DNA of 64,000 bases from Epilithonimonas lactis (GCF_900110605.1 NZ_FOFI01000003.1:62001-126000); one strand, 5' to 3'; counted from the stretch's first letter, positions 16,922-26,084 are shown. Numbers and translations: made by a program. The notes: generated by a model from the letters alone, not told the origin.

Positions 16922-18610
16922 CTATTCGACTGCAACAGAATCATCGCCTCTCCCATCAGCAACAGCGTGAATCGTTTTATTATCATCGATCACAATCATT
17001 TCTGTTTTCCCGATTTGTTTGATCTTTTCGAATTTGTAATTCTTTTGCTCTAAAGCTTTGATGGTCGTTTCAGGGAAGTTATTTTCCACTTTCACGATTT
17101 CTGGTAACCACTGGTGATGGAATTTCGGCGCGTTGACAGAGAAGTTGGCATTTTGTTTAAAATCAATCACACCTACAATCGCCTGAAATACTGAGGTTGG
17201 AATAGTCGTTCCTCCAGGCGTTCCTACTACGATCTTTATTTTATTATCTTTTAATACTAATGTTGGTGTCATCGAAGACAGCATTCTCTTTCCAGGTTCA
17301 ATTTTGTTCGCTTCTCCTCCAACGGCACCGAACATATTCGGAACACCAGGTTTTATGGAGAAGTCGTCCATTTCGTTATTTAAGAAAAATCCAGCGCCAG
17401 AAACTACGGTTTTACTTCCGTAATAGCCATTGAGCGTCGTCGTCACGGAAACGGCATTTCCGAACTTGTCCAAAATCGAGATGTGCGTCGTTTGCATACT
17501 TTCTTTTGGATTGGGATTGATGATATTTCCAACGTCTTTGCTTGGCGTCGCTTGTTTCGGATCATAAGATTTCCAACGGGTTTTCAAATATTCGTCAGAG
17601 ATCAGCATTTGTGTTTTGTCTTCGATAAAATCTGGGTCACCCATATATTCCGCTCTATCGGCAAAAGCTCTGCGCTCTGCTTCTACCATAATTTGAACAG
17701 CCTCTGCGGAGTTTTGTTGATACTTGGACAGGTCTTCATAAGACGCCATTTTCAGCATTTGAGCCAACAAAGTCCCACCACTTGAAGGCAATGGCATTGC
17801 AACGATCTGATGTCCTTTATAATCGAAGACCAAAGGCGTTCTGACTTTCGTTTTATAATTTTTAAGGTCTTGAGACTGTACGATGCCGTTTCCAAGTTTC
17901 ATTTCGGCAAGAATTAAATCTGCCGTTTTACCTTGATAAAATTCCTTTTCGCCACCTTTCTGAATCCTTCTTAAAGTCTCAGCCAATTCTTTTTGGATCA
18001 ACAAGTCTCCTATTTTCCAATCTTTGTCTTTGACAAAAACTGTTTTATTCTTATTATTTTTAAGGAAATCTGCTTTGTGGGTATTCAGCAGCGTGGCTTC
18101 TGGTTCTGTGATGGCGAAACCTTTTTCTGCCAAGGCGATTGCTGGCTCAATTAATTTTGAGAAAGGCAGTTTTGCATATTTCAAGGTTTCAAACATTCCG
18201 GAAATGCTTCCTGGCACTCCGACCGCTAATCTTCCGTATTGTGAAAGGTCTGTATTAGCATTTCCGTTCTTGTCCCAATACATATCGAACGACGCCTTGG
18301 AAGGTGCTGTTTCGCGGTAATCCAAAGCGATTTTTTTTCCTTCCGCCGTTATCGCGACAAGAAATCCACCACCACCGATATTTCCTGCTTGAGGATAAAC
18401 AACTGCCAAAGCCAGCTGAGTAGCGATCACAGCATCGAAGGCATTTCCGCCCTGTTTCAGCATTTGAGCTCCAGCTTCACTAGCCAAAGGATGCGCACAG
18501 ACCACGACACCTTTGTTTTGAACTTTGACCTCTTTGATGATATTGATGTCTGTATATTGCGCAGAAACTGTGATGGATAAGAAGAAAGCTGCGTATAGTA
18601 TTTTTTTCAT
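16922..18610 (-). CDS. ggt: Gamma-glutamyltransferase
   Basis: Cleaves the gamma-glutamyl bond of glutathione and related peptides in the periplasm. 562 residues with a signal peptide (FFLSITVSAQ). The proenzyme is expected to cut itself before the threonine in the MQTTHISILD motif (about residue 375), giving large and small subunits. YRETAPSKA supplies the substrate-binding Arg, and GAGFFLNNEMDDFS and TPGGTTIPTSVFQ are typical of the small subunit. It converges with rny. Confidence 0.95.
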   Translation of the reverse strand: MKKILYAAFFLSITVSAQYTDINIIKEVKVQNKGVVVCAHPLASEAGAQMLKQGGNAFDAVIATQLALAVVYPQAGNIGGGGFLVAITAEGKKIALDYRETAPSKASFDMYWDKNGNANTDLSQYGRLAVGVPGSISGMFETLKYAKLPFSKLIEPAIALAEKGFAITEPEATLLNTHKADFLKNNKNKTVFVKDKDWKIGDLLIQKELAETLRRIQKGGEKEFYQGKTADLILAEMKLGNGIVQSQDLKNYKTKVRTPLVFDYKGHQIVAMPLPSSGGTLLAQMLKMASYEDLSKYQQNSAEAVQIMVEAERRAFADRAEYMGDPDFIEDKTQMLISDEYLKTRWKSYDPKQATPSKDVGNIINPNPKESMQTTHISILDKFGNAVSVTTTLNGYYGSKTVVSGAGFFLNNEMDDFSIKPGVPNMFGAVGGEANKIEPGKRMLSSMTPTLVLKDNKIKIVVGTPGGTTIPTSVFQAIVGVIDFKQNANFSVNAPKFHHQWLPEIVKVENNFPETTIKALEQKNYKFEKIKQIGKTEMIVIDDNKTIHAVADGRGDDSVAVE

Positions 18611-18634
18611 ATTGATATTTTATTCTAATGGTTA

Positions 18635-18697
18635 ACCAACCTGGATTTCAAAATAAATTTTGATTTACCTTTCCAAGAGAGGGGATTTCTGGTTGGT
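18635..18697. repeat. Intergenic hairpin between pentapeptide gene and ggt
   Basis: ACCAACC (18635-18641) and GGTTGGT (18691-18697) enclose a second short stem, TCAAAAT/ATTTTGA (18648-18654 and 18657-18663). There is no T run in the direction of the flanking - strand genes, so termination is uncertain. Confidence 0.45.
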
Positions 18698-18702
18698 GGA
18701 AT

Positions 18703-19263
18703 TTATTCTATGATAATCTGTAATCGGTCTAATAATCCTGCAAGATTATCTTTTGCAAATTTGGTCTTTTTCAACTGATTTTTATTGGGATCGATGGAAA
18801 AATTGATAGCGTTTTTGAGATTGGCGTTGTCCAAAATTGTTCTGGCGAAGACCGCATCTGTCAAAATTGATTGGTCAAAAAATGAGTTTGACAGGTTGGC
18901 TTCTGTAAAATCCACTTCTTTCAAACTGGAATTTTTGAACGTTGTTTTCCGAATGTCCAATTGATAAAATGATGAATGATCCAAAATACAATCTTCGAAC
19001 TTGAAAGAAATATTGAAGGAATGCGCATCCTCAAAACTAAGTCCAATCATCTTGCAATTTTTAAAAACAATATCCCGAAAAGCCGTCTGATGGATCTTCG
19101 CATTGCTGAGATCACAATCTTTGAAATCACAATCTGAAAATTTGAAATCGGACAGATTCTGACCAGAAAAATTGATGTCGGTGAAAACACAACTTTCGTA
19201 ATCTGCTTTTTCAAGTTCAGAGAAATCTGTTTTCGTAAATTTTTGTTCTGAGAAATATTTCAT
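18703..19263 (-). CDS. Pentapeptide-repeat protein
   Basis: 186 residues made of loose A(D/N)LXX-type pentapeptides, for example LSDFKFSDCDFKDCDLSNAKI and LKEVDFTEANLSNSFF, with Phe or Leu at the central position, as in the right-handed quadrilateral beta-helix of this family. No signal peptide. The family includes DNA-mimic proteins that protect gyrase (Qnr type), but many members have no known role. It starts at the base next to the stop of the bestrophin gene, so the two are coupled. Confidence 0.85.
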   Translation of the reverse strand: MKYFSEQKFTKTDFSELEKADYESCVFTDINFSGQNLSDFKFSDCDFKDCDLSNAKIHQTAFRDIVFKNCKMIGLSFEDAHSFNISFKFEDCILDHSSFYQLDIRKTTFKNSSLKEVDFTEANLSNSFFDQSILTDAVFARTILDNANLKNAINFSIDPNKNQLKKTKFAKDNLAGLLDRLQIIIE

Positions 19264-20187
19264 TTAGTCTATAAAATAAGAGTTGGAAACTTCAAGTCTT
19301 GGTTGCGGAATGTGCGCCTGTTCGAAGATGGAAAACTCAATCGTTTTGCAAAGCGTGTTGAGTGCGAGATCATTCTCTTCCTCATCAAACGGATCCTGAA
19401 TTTCATTAATAATTGCATCCAGCGCGATAAAGGTATAACTGATCAGCAAAACGATAATTGGCATCATCCAACCAACCGCATCCACCAAACCAAATGGCAG
19501 CCAAAAACAGTACATATAAACCGTCCTGTGCAGCAAAACATTGTAGGCAAAAGGCAAAGGTGTATTTGCAATCCTTTCGCAACCACCGATGATGTTTGAT
19601 AACTGATTCAGTTGATGGTCGATGGAACTTAAAACAATCGTATCAATGTTCTTTTCCTGATTCTGAGTATTGATCCACTCGCCCATGATGTCAAGCAAAA
19701 TAATCGGCTTGAATTTTTTATCTTTTATCTTCTCAAAGTTTTCAGGAGACAATAATCCTTCCAGTTTTTCATTCGCCTCTTTATTCCTGAGTTGGAAATT
19801 CAGTGCCCAGCAAACCGCTGAGATCATTTTGATGAATTCCTGTTTTTTAATTTTTGAATCGGGAGAATCATCATTAATTAAAGTCAAAACCTGACGCGTC
19901 AAAGACCTGGTTTCTATGACCAACAATCCCCAAAGTTTGCGGCCTTCCCAAAAACGGTCGTAGCTGGCAGAGTTGCAAAATCCCATGAAAATCGCTAAAG
20001 ACAAACCAAGCAACGTGAAGATCGCAGGATTGAGATGGACTTTGTAATCGTAGATGTTCCCTTTGAAATAAAGAACAATTATTGAGAAAATTGTGATGAC
20101 CAACAATTGTGGAATGATCTTTCGAAGAACAGAACCTTTCCAGACGAACAGCATTTTCAACCAATTGGTTCTTTCTCTAATGATCAT
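19264..20187 (-). CDS. Bestrophin-family ion channel
   Basis: 307 residues. The N-terminus MIIRERTNWLKMLFVWKGSVL, FMGFCNSASYDRFWEGRKLWG near 70-90, the PLPFAYNVLLHRTVYMYCFWLPFGL neck region and the C-terminal DPFDEEENDLALNTLCKTIE are hallmarks of bacterial bestrophins (formerly UPF0187). These form pentameric inner-membrane channels; the bacterial ones studied conduct cations, the animal ones chloride. It is immediately upstream of the pentapeptide protein. Confidence 0.92.
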   Translation of the reverse strand: MIIRERTNWLKMLFVWKGSVLRKIIPQLLVITIFSIIVLYFKGNIYDYKVHLNPAIFTLLGLSLAIFMGFCNSASYDRFWEGRKLWGLLVIETRSLTRQVLTLINDDSPDSKIKKQEFIKMISAVCWALNFQLRNKEANEKLEGLLSPENFEKIKDKKFKPIILLDIMGEWINTQNQEKNIDTIVLSSIDHQLNQLSNIIGGCERIANTPLPFAYNVLLHRTVYMYCFWLPFGLVDAVGWMMPIIVLLISYTFIALDAIINEIQDPFDEEENDLALNTLCKTIEFSIFEQAHIPQPRLEVSNSYFID

Positions 20188-20276
20188 GGTAAAATAAATT
20201 ATAAAAAGTCCTATTTTAGACCTTTCAAAAAAGTATATAAAATTACTGAATAGTTTGATGAAGCCGAAATTCTTAA

Positions 20277-21704
20277 ATGGAAAATTCTAAAAAAGTTTTA
20301 ATTGTCACCTATTATTGGCCGCCTGCTGGTGGACCTGGCGTTCAGCGTTGGTTGAAGTTCGCCAAATACCTTCCCGAGTTTGGCTGGGAACCGGTTATCT
20401 ACACGCCCGAAAATCCGAGTTATCCTTTGGTAGATGAGACTTTGACCAAAGAAGTTCCGCAAGATCTGAAAATCGTGAAGACCAATATTTGGGAACCTTA
20501 TCAGATTGCGGAAAAATTCAGTAAGAGCAATAAGAAATTCAAAGGTGGACAGTTTGATGTTGGGAAGAATCAGTCTTTTGTTTCGAAGCTGTCGATTTTC
20601 ATTCGAGGAAATTTTTTCATTCCAGATGCCAGGAAATTTTGGGTGAAACCTTCGATTAAATTTTTGAAGGATTATTTGAAAGAAAATCATATTGATACGA
20701 TTGTCACGACTGGTCCGCCGCACAGTTTGCACTTGATCGGACTTGGACTGAAAAAGGAATTGCCAGATCTGAAATGGATCGCTGATTTCCGTGATCCATG
20801 GACAGAAATCTCGTATTATAAACATTTGAAACTGACTTCTGGTTCTGAAAGAAAACACAGATATCTTGAGAAATCGGTTTTTGAAAATGCTGATTTGACA
20901 CTCGCAACGAGCTACACGGACGCAGAGAATTTCAGAAAATATGGAGCGAATGCATTTTGTATTACTAATGGGTTTGATAAGTTGGAGGATTCGAAAGTTG
21001 GAGAGTTGGAGAGTCAGAGCGTTGGAGTGTTGGAGAGTCAGAGCGTTGGAGTGTTGGAGAGTTTGAGCGTTGGAGCGTCTGAGAGTTCACTTCACGAAAG
21101 TATTGGAACTCTAAAACCCTCAAACTCTAAAACCCTCAAACCCAAATTTACTTTGAGTTATGTTGGCGTTTTGGAGCAGTTGAGGAATCCGGAGAATCTT
21201 TGGAAAGCTTTGATCACACTTTGTGAAAAACATCAGGAGTTTGCTGAGGATCTTGAATTGAAATTTGTTGGACGAGTGGACGATAAAATTTTGAATGAGA
21301 TCGAGAATTCTGTTTTGAAAAATAACATCTTGAATCTTGGTTATCTGGCGCACGATGACTCTGTGCAGGAAATGGAAAATTCTAATCTTCTTTTGATCAC
21401 TAATTTCCCGAATGAGAGTTCAAAAGGTATCATTCCAGGAAAGTTGTTTGAATATCTGGCGACGGGAAAGAAGATCATCTCTTTTGGACCAAAAGATGCG
21501 GATGTGGAAACGATTTTGGATAAAACAAAAGCTGGGAAACATTTTGATTATTTGGAGAGTTTGGAGATCGAAATGTTTATTTTCTCGCTATATGAGGATT
21601 GGAAAAGTGGAAAATCTATTACGAATTCGGCAAACATTAATGAATTTAGCAGACGTGAATTGACGAAGCAACTTGTGGCTAAGTTGGAGAGTTTGTGGGT
21701 TTGA
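20277..21704 (+). CDS. Glycosyltransferase family 4 protein with repeat-derived insert
   Basis: 475 residues. The N-terminal domain begins VLIVTYYWPPAGGPGVQRWLKF, the donor-side region has FVGRVD, and the C-terminal half has NESSKGIIPGKLFEYLATGKKI with the conserved E of GT4 enzymes. It probably acts on a surface polysaccharide. Residues about 240-289 do not belong to the family: they are encoded by 24-bp and 16-bp tandem words (20998-21142) and read as low-complexity GELESQSVGVLES. The C-terminal LESLWV also comes from similar words that continue past the stop. Confidence 0.85.
   Translation: MENSKKVLIVTYYWPPAGGPGVQRWLKFAKYLPEFGWEPVIYTPENPSYPLVDETLTKEVPQDLKIVKTNIWEPYQIAEKFSKSNKKFKGGQFDVGKNQSFVSKLSIFIRGNFFIPDARKFWVKPSIKFLKDYLKENHIDTIVTTGPPHSLHLIGLGLKKELPDLKWIADFRDPWTEISYYKHLKLTSGSERKHRYLEKSVFENADLTLATSYTDAENFRKYGANAFCITNGFDKLEDSKVGELESQSVGVLESQSVGVLESLSVGASESSLHESIGTLKPSNSKTLKPKFTLSYVGVLEQLRNPENLWKALITLCEKHQEFAEDLELKFVGRVDDKILNEIENSVLKNNILNLGYLAHDDSVQEMENSNLLLITNFPNESSKGIIPGKLFEYLATGKKIISFGPKDADVETILDKTKAGKHFDYLESLEIEMFIFSLYEDWKSGKSITNSANINEFSRRELTKQLVAKLESLWV
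20998..21142. repeat. Word-repeat insert inside the glycosyltransferase gene
   Basis: A 24-bp unit beginning GAGAGTCAGAGCGTTGGAG is present at 21009-21032 and 21033-21056 exactly, and at 21057-21080 with changes. A 16-bp unit AACTCTAAAACCCTCA is tandem at 21107-21122 and 21123-21138. The second unit reads as the complement of the GAGGGTTTTAGAGTT-type words of the first kind. All lengths keep the reading frame. Confidence 0.9.
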
Positions 21705-21780
21705 GCGTTTGAGAGTTGGAGTGTTTGAGGGTTGGAGAGCTTGAGGGTTGGAGCGTTTGAGGGTTTTGGGAAACTTGTTT
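21705..21780. repeat. Word-repeat array after the glycosyltransferase gene
   Basis: Loose repeats of the words GTTTGAGGGTTGGAG, GTTTGAGAGTTGGAG and TTGAGGGTTGGAGCG. They are of the same kind as the insert at 20998-21142 and begin before the stop codon. No gene seen. Confidence 0.8.
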
Positions 21781-21814
21781 GGATGTGAAAGGGTTCTACT
21801 CTGCGCAGTGCGTG

Positions 21815-21895
21815 AGCGATGGTAACGGTTATCCTTTTTGTTTGGGCTGGGAAAAGCTGGGCAACAAAAAGATAATAGTGGACAGCGCGGTCCCA
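21815..21895. repeat. Dispersed hairpin repeat, copy A
   Basis: The core has GCGATGGTAACGG, then a hairpin CTTTTTGTT (21834-21842) / AACAAAAAG (21863-21871), then ATAATAGTGGACAGCG. The same frame of conserved words is found at 54478-54556 (copy B), where the hairpin arms differ in sequence but still pair. This suggests structure is conserved. No gene is seen between 21705 and 22010. Confidence 0.75.
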
Positions 21896-22010
21896 GCATT
21901 GGACAAAGCCAGGGAAAGGACACGCCCAAAAAAATATCTGAATATTAAATTGTTGGCACAAATTTTTCTTATCACTGGGTAATTAATATTAACAATAAAA
22001 AAATTACAAA

Positions 22011-22280
22011 ATGGGAAATAAGACAAATGGCCTATTGGCATTGTTAGGAGTAGGAGCTTTGGCTTGGTGGAAATACAAAAAATCTTCTCCGGAGGATCAA
22101 CAAAAGGTAAAAGACACTATCAACAACGCGAAAGATAATCTGACAAAATTCGGAAACGATCTGAAAGATAAAGCGACACAAACAGCAGAACAATTGAAAG
22201 ATAAAGCTAATGATACAGCGGACCAATTCAAAAATAAAGCTGAAGAAGTGAAGACAGACGTTCAGAACGCTGCACAATAA
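22011..22280 (+). CDS. YtxH-like small membrane-associated protein
   Basis: 89 residues. A hydrophobic N-terminal stretch (LLALLGVGALAWW, about 8-20) is followed by an amphipathic helix with repeated 11-residue-type units such as NDLKDKATQTAEQLKDKAND, resembling YtxH and late-embryogenesis-abundant-like proteins. Such proteins are often stress related, but the role here is unknown. It is a single-gene unit with a strong terminator. Confidence 0.8.
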   Translation: MGNKTNGLLALLGVGALAWWKYKKSSPEDQQKVKDTINNAKDNLTKFGNDLKDKATQTAEQLKDKANDTADQFKNKAEEVKTDVQNAAQ

Positions 22281-22286
22281 AATAAA

Positions 22287-22320
22287 AAAACCGTCTCAGT
22301 AAAATAAGACGGTTTTTTTT
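22287..22320. terminator. Bidirectional terminator
   Basis: AAAACCGTCT (22287-22296) and AGACGGTTTT (22307-22316) form a 10-bp stem with T on the + strand side (to 22320) and A upstream, so it can serve both the YtxH-like gene and the converging transporter gene. Confidence 0.9.
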
Positions 22321-22331
22321 ATGTCAATTTT

Positions 22332-23315
22332 TTAGTGGTAAGCTTTGGCTGGCTCTACCTCATTTTTAGATGGTAGATTCATCAGGACAATGGCGAAAAG
22401 TATCAATACAATTCCGAACCATTGGATGAGAATGACCTCTTCTTTCAATAATACAAAAGCCATCGTGACAGAAACCGGAAGTTCCAGAGATGAGATGATA
22501 CTTCCCAATCCCAAACCTGCTTTGGGAAATCCGATGTTAAATAAAATCGGTGGAATGATGGTTCCGAATAATGCCAAGACAAATCCGTAAGTCCAGAAAA
22601 TCGAATAATCGAATGGGCGAATATATTGTGTATTCTCTGTGAAATTGAGGTAGAACAATCTCAGTCCTTCAAAATGCAACGGTCCGATCTGGGCGAAGAA
22701 TAAAAATAACATTACGACGATCAAACCGCCCGTCAGCATTGTCATACTTTTTCTCAAAACTGGCAAATGCGTTGCAATCGTATTTGAGGTAAACATCGTC
22801 ATCGTGAAAGATGCCGCGGCCAGAACGCCCCAGAAGATGCCGTGCCAATCGAGCTCGACTTTCATATTGATCAGGTTGGTTGCCAGAATTGTGCCTGCCA
22901 AAACGATGATCACAGCGATGACCTTTCTGGCATTCGGAAATTTCTTGGCGATAAAACTTTCAACAACCACGCTGAACCACACGGATTGCATCAACAAAAC
23001 GATGGCGATGGAAACATTGATGTATTGAACCGCGATGTAATAGAATAAACTGGTGAAACCCATGGAAGTTCCTGCCAACATCAGCATTCTGATCTCTTTG
23101 GGAGTTGGTTTTGATAATTGTTTTTTTGAGGTTTTGGTTTGGATGAGATTCAATATCAACAATCCGATGAATCCTAAGACAAACTGTGCTGTCGTGACCT
23201 CGGAAGTGGTAAATCCATCTTTGTAGGACATCTTTACAAACGTTGCCAGCATTCCGTAGATGCTCGCTCCGATTCCCACAAACAGGACGCCTTTTAATAT
23301 GTTTTTTTTCTCCAT
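22332..23315 (-). CDS. DMT-superfamily (EamA) transporter
   Basis: 327 residues from MEKKNILKGVLFVG (ATG ending at 23315); an in-frame ATG at 23378 would add 21 hydrophilic residues before the first helix. There are ten hydrophobic helices in two EamA halves, with GLGSIISSLELPVSVTMAFVLLKE in the second half as typical. These are inner-membrane exporters of metabolites or amino acids; the substrate is not predictable. Confidence 0.88.
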   Translation of the reverse strand: MEKKNILKGVLFVGIGASIYGMLATFVKMSYKDGFTTSEVTTAQFVLGFIGLLILNLIQTKTSKKQLSKPTPKEIRMLMLAGTSMGFTSLFYYIAVQYINVSIAIVLLMQSVWFSVVVESFIAKKFPNARKVIAVIIVLAGTILATNLINMKVELDWHGIFWGVLAAASFTMTMFTSNTIATHLPVLRKSMTMLTGGLIVVMLFLFFAQIGPLHFEGLRLFYLNFTENTQYIRPFDYSIFWTYGFVLALFGTIIPPILFNIGFPKAGLGLGSIISSLELPVSVTMAFVLLKEEVILIQWFGIVLILFAIVLMNLPSKNEVEPAKAYH

Positions 23316-23403
23316 AACTAATTTTGAGCCGGCGAATTTACGATATAAATTTTTGTTGATAGATTTTGGAATATCCAAGACATTGGCAGAAAGAATATTT
23401 AAA

Positions 23404-23439
23404 TCAAAAAAAAACCGCCTCGGAATTGCGAAACGGTTT
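23404..23439 (-). terminator. Intrinsic terminator of the T9SS protein gene
   Basis: On the - strand an 11-bp stem with two G-U pairs (arms 23439-23429 and 23422-23412, loop of 6) is followed by a run of eight or more T (23411-23404). Confidence 0.8.
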
Positions 23440-23445
23440 CATATT

Positions 23446-24204
23446 TTACTTTTTTATCACTTTACTGTGATTTTTGCTTCCATCTTTATAATCGATGGTC
23501 AGGATGTAATTTCCTTTTTTCAGCTCCGATAATTTTATTTCCTTGGAAACGTTATTGATCGTTTTGATATTTTTTCCAGAGAAATCTGATACTGTAATCG
23601 ACCTTACCGTTTCTGCTTTATCTATATAGATCACATCTGTGAAAGGATTCGGGTAAATTCTAGATTCTTTTTTGGTAACATCTGTGATTGACAGAACACT
23701 TTCCTGAGAAATTTTGAAATCATCCAGTAGTAACCAATAATCGCCTGATAACCATTGACCAGAAACACGAAATTTAAAATCAGCATTAGCTGGAATAGAA
23801 CCTTGTGGAATAGAGCCAGACCAGGTTTTGCAAGAAGCTACAGAGTTTAAAGTTACGGTTTCCAAAGTCTGAAAAGTCTGTCCTCCATCCACAGAATACT
23901 CTAATTTCATTGTCCCATTTACCGATCCACCAGAGTAAATATGCGTTTTATATTGGAATGATAGGTTTAGCTTGCCTCCGTTAGAAGCGGTTGAACTATA
24001 AGTTGTTGAGCCAGCTGTGCCTCCACTCCAGAACTCCCTGTTCAAGGTGTAAGAACCGACACAGGCCGAGATGACACTGCTGCGAAAGAAGGATACATTG
24101 GTAAATGCTGGATATGTGGTATTTTCAAATCCTTCATTAGCATTGATCTGAGCTGAGGAAAAAATTGAAGCAATCAAGCTTGCAAATAGTAATTTTTTTT
24201 TCAT
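23446..24204 (-). CDS. T9SS type A sorting-domain protein
   Basis: 252 residues: signal peptide (MKKKLLFASLIASIFSSAQ), a jelly-roll-like domain with LNLSFQYKTHIYSGGS, MKLEYSVDGGQTFQTLETV and WLLLDDFKI, which looks like a choice-of-anchor/MAM-type binding module, and a C-terminal sorting domain from about 178 (IYPNPFTDVIYID ... LKKGNYILTIDYKDGS..HSKVIKK). It is expected to be exported by T9SS and attached to the cell surface or released. Confidence 0.92.
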   Translation of the reverse strand: MKKKLLFASLIASIFSSAQINANEGFENTTYPAFTNVSFFRSSVISACVGSYTLNREFWSGGTAGSTTYSSTASNGGKLNLSFQYKTHIYSGGSVNGTMKLEYSVDGGQTFQTLETVTLNSVASCKTWSGSIPQGSIPANADFKFRVSGQWLSGDYWLLLDDFKISQESVLSITDVTKKESRIYPNPFTDVIYIDKAETVRSITVSDFSGKNIKTINNVSKEIKLSELKKGNYILTIDYKDGSKNHSKVIKK

Positions 24205-24220
24205 TTGATAAAATTGTTAA

Positions 24221-24254
24221 AAATAAAAAGCCACCCAAAATATTTTGGATGGCT
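24221..24254 (-). terminator. Intrinsic terminator of rpsA
   Basis: Near-perfect hairpin with 13-base arms (24229-24241 and 24242-24254, one G-U). On the - strand it is followed by TTTTTATTT. The tip must open to form a loop. Confidence 0.88.
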
Positions 24255-24278
24255 AATTTATTAAAAATGAATCAAGGA

Positions 24279-26084
24279 TTACTTACCTTCTTCCATTTTT
24301 CTTTTCAATTCTGCCAATACATCGATATCACCAAGTGTTGATTTTTCTTCGTTGTTAGAAGAAGATGATGTGTTGCTGTTGTTGTTAGATCTGTTTGAGT
24401 TATCTCTTACATTCTTTTTCTCTTCGTCTCTGAAGATTCCTGTGTGAGAAACTACGACTCTTTTGAATTCTTTGTTGAATTCGATCACTTTGAATTGAGC
24501 ATCGTCACCTTTTTTGATTTTAGATCCGTCTTCCTTCTCTAATAATCTTGATGGGCAGAACGCTTCTACTTCTACATCTTCGAACTGGATAGATGCACCT
24601 TTGTCGTGTACTTCAGTCGCTTTTCCAGCGTGTACAGTTCCTTCAGCGTATTTAGTTTCGAATTTATCCCAAGGGTTTTCAGTCAATTGTTTGTGACCTA
24701 GAGACAATCTTCTTGCTTGCGTATCCAATTCTAATACGATAACGTCTAATTTATCTCCAACTGCACAGAACTCAGATGGGTGCTTGATCTTCTTAGTCCA
24801 AGAAAGGTCTGAGATATAAATCAATCCATCGATTCCTTCTTCCAATTCTACGAATACTCCAAAGTTTGTGAAGTTTCTTACAGTTCCAACGTGCTGAGAA
24901 CCTACTGGATATTTAGCTTCGATATTTTCCCAAGGATCTTTGTTCAATTGCTTGATACCTAGAGAGATCTTTCTGTCTTCTCTATCCAAAGTCAATACTT
25001 CTGCTTCTACCTCATCACCTACTTTCACGAAATCTCCTGCGCTTCTCAAGTGAGTAGACCAAGACATTTCAGAAACGTGGATCAATCCTTCTACACCTGG
25101 AGCGATCTCTACGAATGCACCATAGTCAGCAAGAACGACTACTTTTCCTTTTACTTTGTCACCAACTTTCAGGTCAGCAGAAAGAGCATCCCAAGGATGA
25201 GCTTCTAATTGCTTCATACCCAATTGGATTCTAGTTTTCTCATCATCAAAATCAAGGATAACAACTTTTACAGTTTGTCCGTCCTCTAAGATCTCAGATG
25301 GGTGGTTCACTCTAGACCAAGAAAGGTCTGTAATGTGGATCAATCCGTCAACACCTCCTAGATCTACGAATACACCGTAAGAAGTAATATTTTTAACAGT
25401 TCCTTCAAGAACCTGTCCTTTTTCTAATTGACCGATGATCTCTCTCTTCTGTCCTTCAAGATCCGCTTCGATAAGCGCTTTGTGAGATACAACTACGTTT
25501 TTGAACTCAGGGTTGATCTTCACAACTTTGAACTCCATAGTTTTACCTACGAACTGATCGTAATCTTTGATCGGCTTAACGTCGATCTGAGAACCTGGCA
25601 AGAACGCCTCGATTCCGTGAACATCAACGATCATACCTCCTTTAGTTCTAGATTTTACAAAACCGTTTACGATCTCTCCAGTTTCGTGAAGTTCGTTTAC
25701 TCTATCCCAAGCTTTAAGCGTTCTAGCTTTTCTGTGAGATAACTGTAATTGTCCTGTTTTGTCCTCTCTTCTGTCAACCATTACTTCAACTTCATCGCCT
25801 ACTTTAAGACCTTGGTTGTAACGGAATTCGTTTAGAGAGATCACACCTTCAGATTTGAAGTTGATATCTACGATTGCCTCTTTATCAGTCAATCTTACCA
25901 CTTTCCCGATGATCACATCGTTGTCTGCAAGATTGTTTAGAGAACCGTTGTAGATCTCTTCCAATTCTTTCTTCTCGCTTCTGTCTTCTGCGTTAAGACC
26001 TGATTCGAAAGAATCCCAATCAAATTGTTCTGGTGTTACGTTTTGGTTCAATAGAACCTCTGCTGAATTTGTCTCTTTTGACAT
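24279..26084 (-). CDS. rpsA: 30S ribosomal protein S1
   Basis: 601 residues with six S1 (OB-fold) repeats, recognisable from motifs such as VKNITSYGVFVDLGGVDGLIHITDLSW, DYGAFVEIAPGVEGLIHVSEMSW and NFTNFGVFVELEEGIDGLIYISDLSW. The C-terminus is a serine/asparagine-rich linker (about 560-585) and a short charged helix. S1 binds mRNA on the ribosome. In this phylum most mRNAs lack Shine-Dalgarno sequences, which makes S1 of special interest. It has its own promoter and a long leader (about 115 bases). Confidence 0.97.
   Translation of the reverse strand: MSKETNSAEVLLNQNVTPEQFDWDSFESGLNAEDRSEKKELEEIYNGSLNNLADNDVIIGKVVRLTDKEAIVDINFKSEGVISLNEFRYNQGLKVGDEVEVMVDRREDKTGQLQLSHRKARTLKAWDRVNELHETGEIVNGFVKSRTKGGMIVDVHGIEAFLPGSQIDVKPIKDYDQFVGKTMEFKVVKINPEFKNVVVSHKALIEADLEGQKREIIGQLEKGQVLEGTVKNITSYGVFVDLGGVDGLIHITDLSWSRVNHPSEILEDGQTVKVVILDFDDEKTRIQLGMKQLEAHPWDALSADLKVGDKVKGKVVVLADYGAFVEIAPGVEGLIHVSEMSWSTHLRSAGDFVKVGDEVEAEVLTLDREDRKISLGIKQLNKDPWENIEAKYPVGSQHVGTVRNFTNFGVFVELEEGIDGLIYISDLSWTKKIKHPSEFCAVGDKLDVIVLELDTQARRLSLGHKQLTENPWDKFETKYAEGTVHAGKATEVHDKGASIQFEDVEVEAFCPSRLLEKEDGSKIKKGDDAQFKVIEFNKEFKRVVVSHTGIFRDEEKKNVRDNSNRSNNNSNTSSSSNNEEKSTLGDIDVLAELKRKMEEGK

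Noticed and set aside
21815-21895. Insertion sequence remnant
   Set aside because: No transposase fragment, terminal inverted repeat or target duplication was found; a dispersed structural repeat fits better.
21779-21982. 67-residue open frame on the + strand, and longer frames on the - strand (21548-21961)
   Set aside because: Both are translations of the word repeats and the hairpin element; they have no recognisable protein features.
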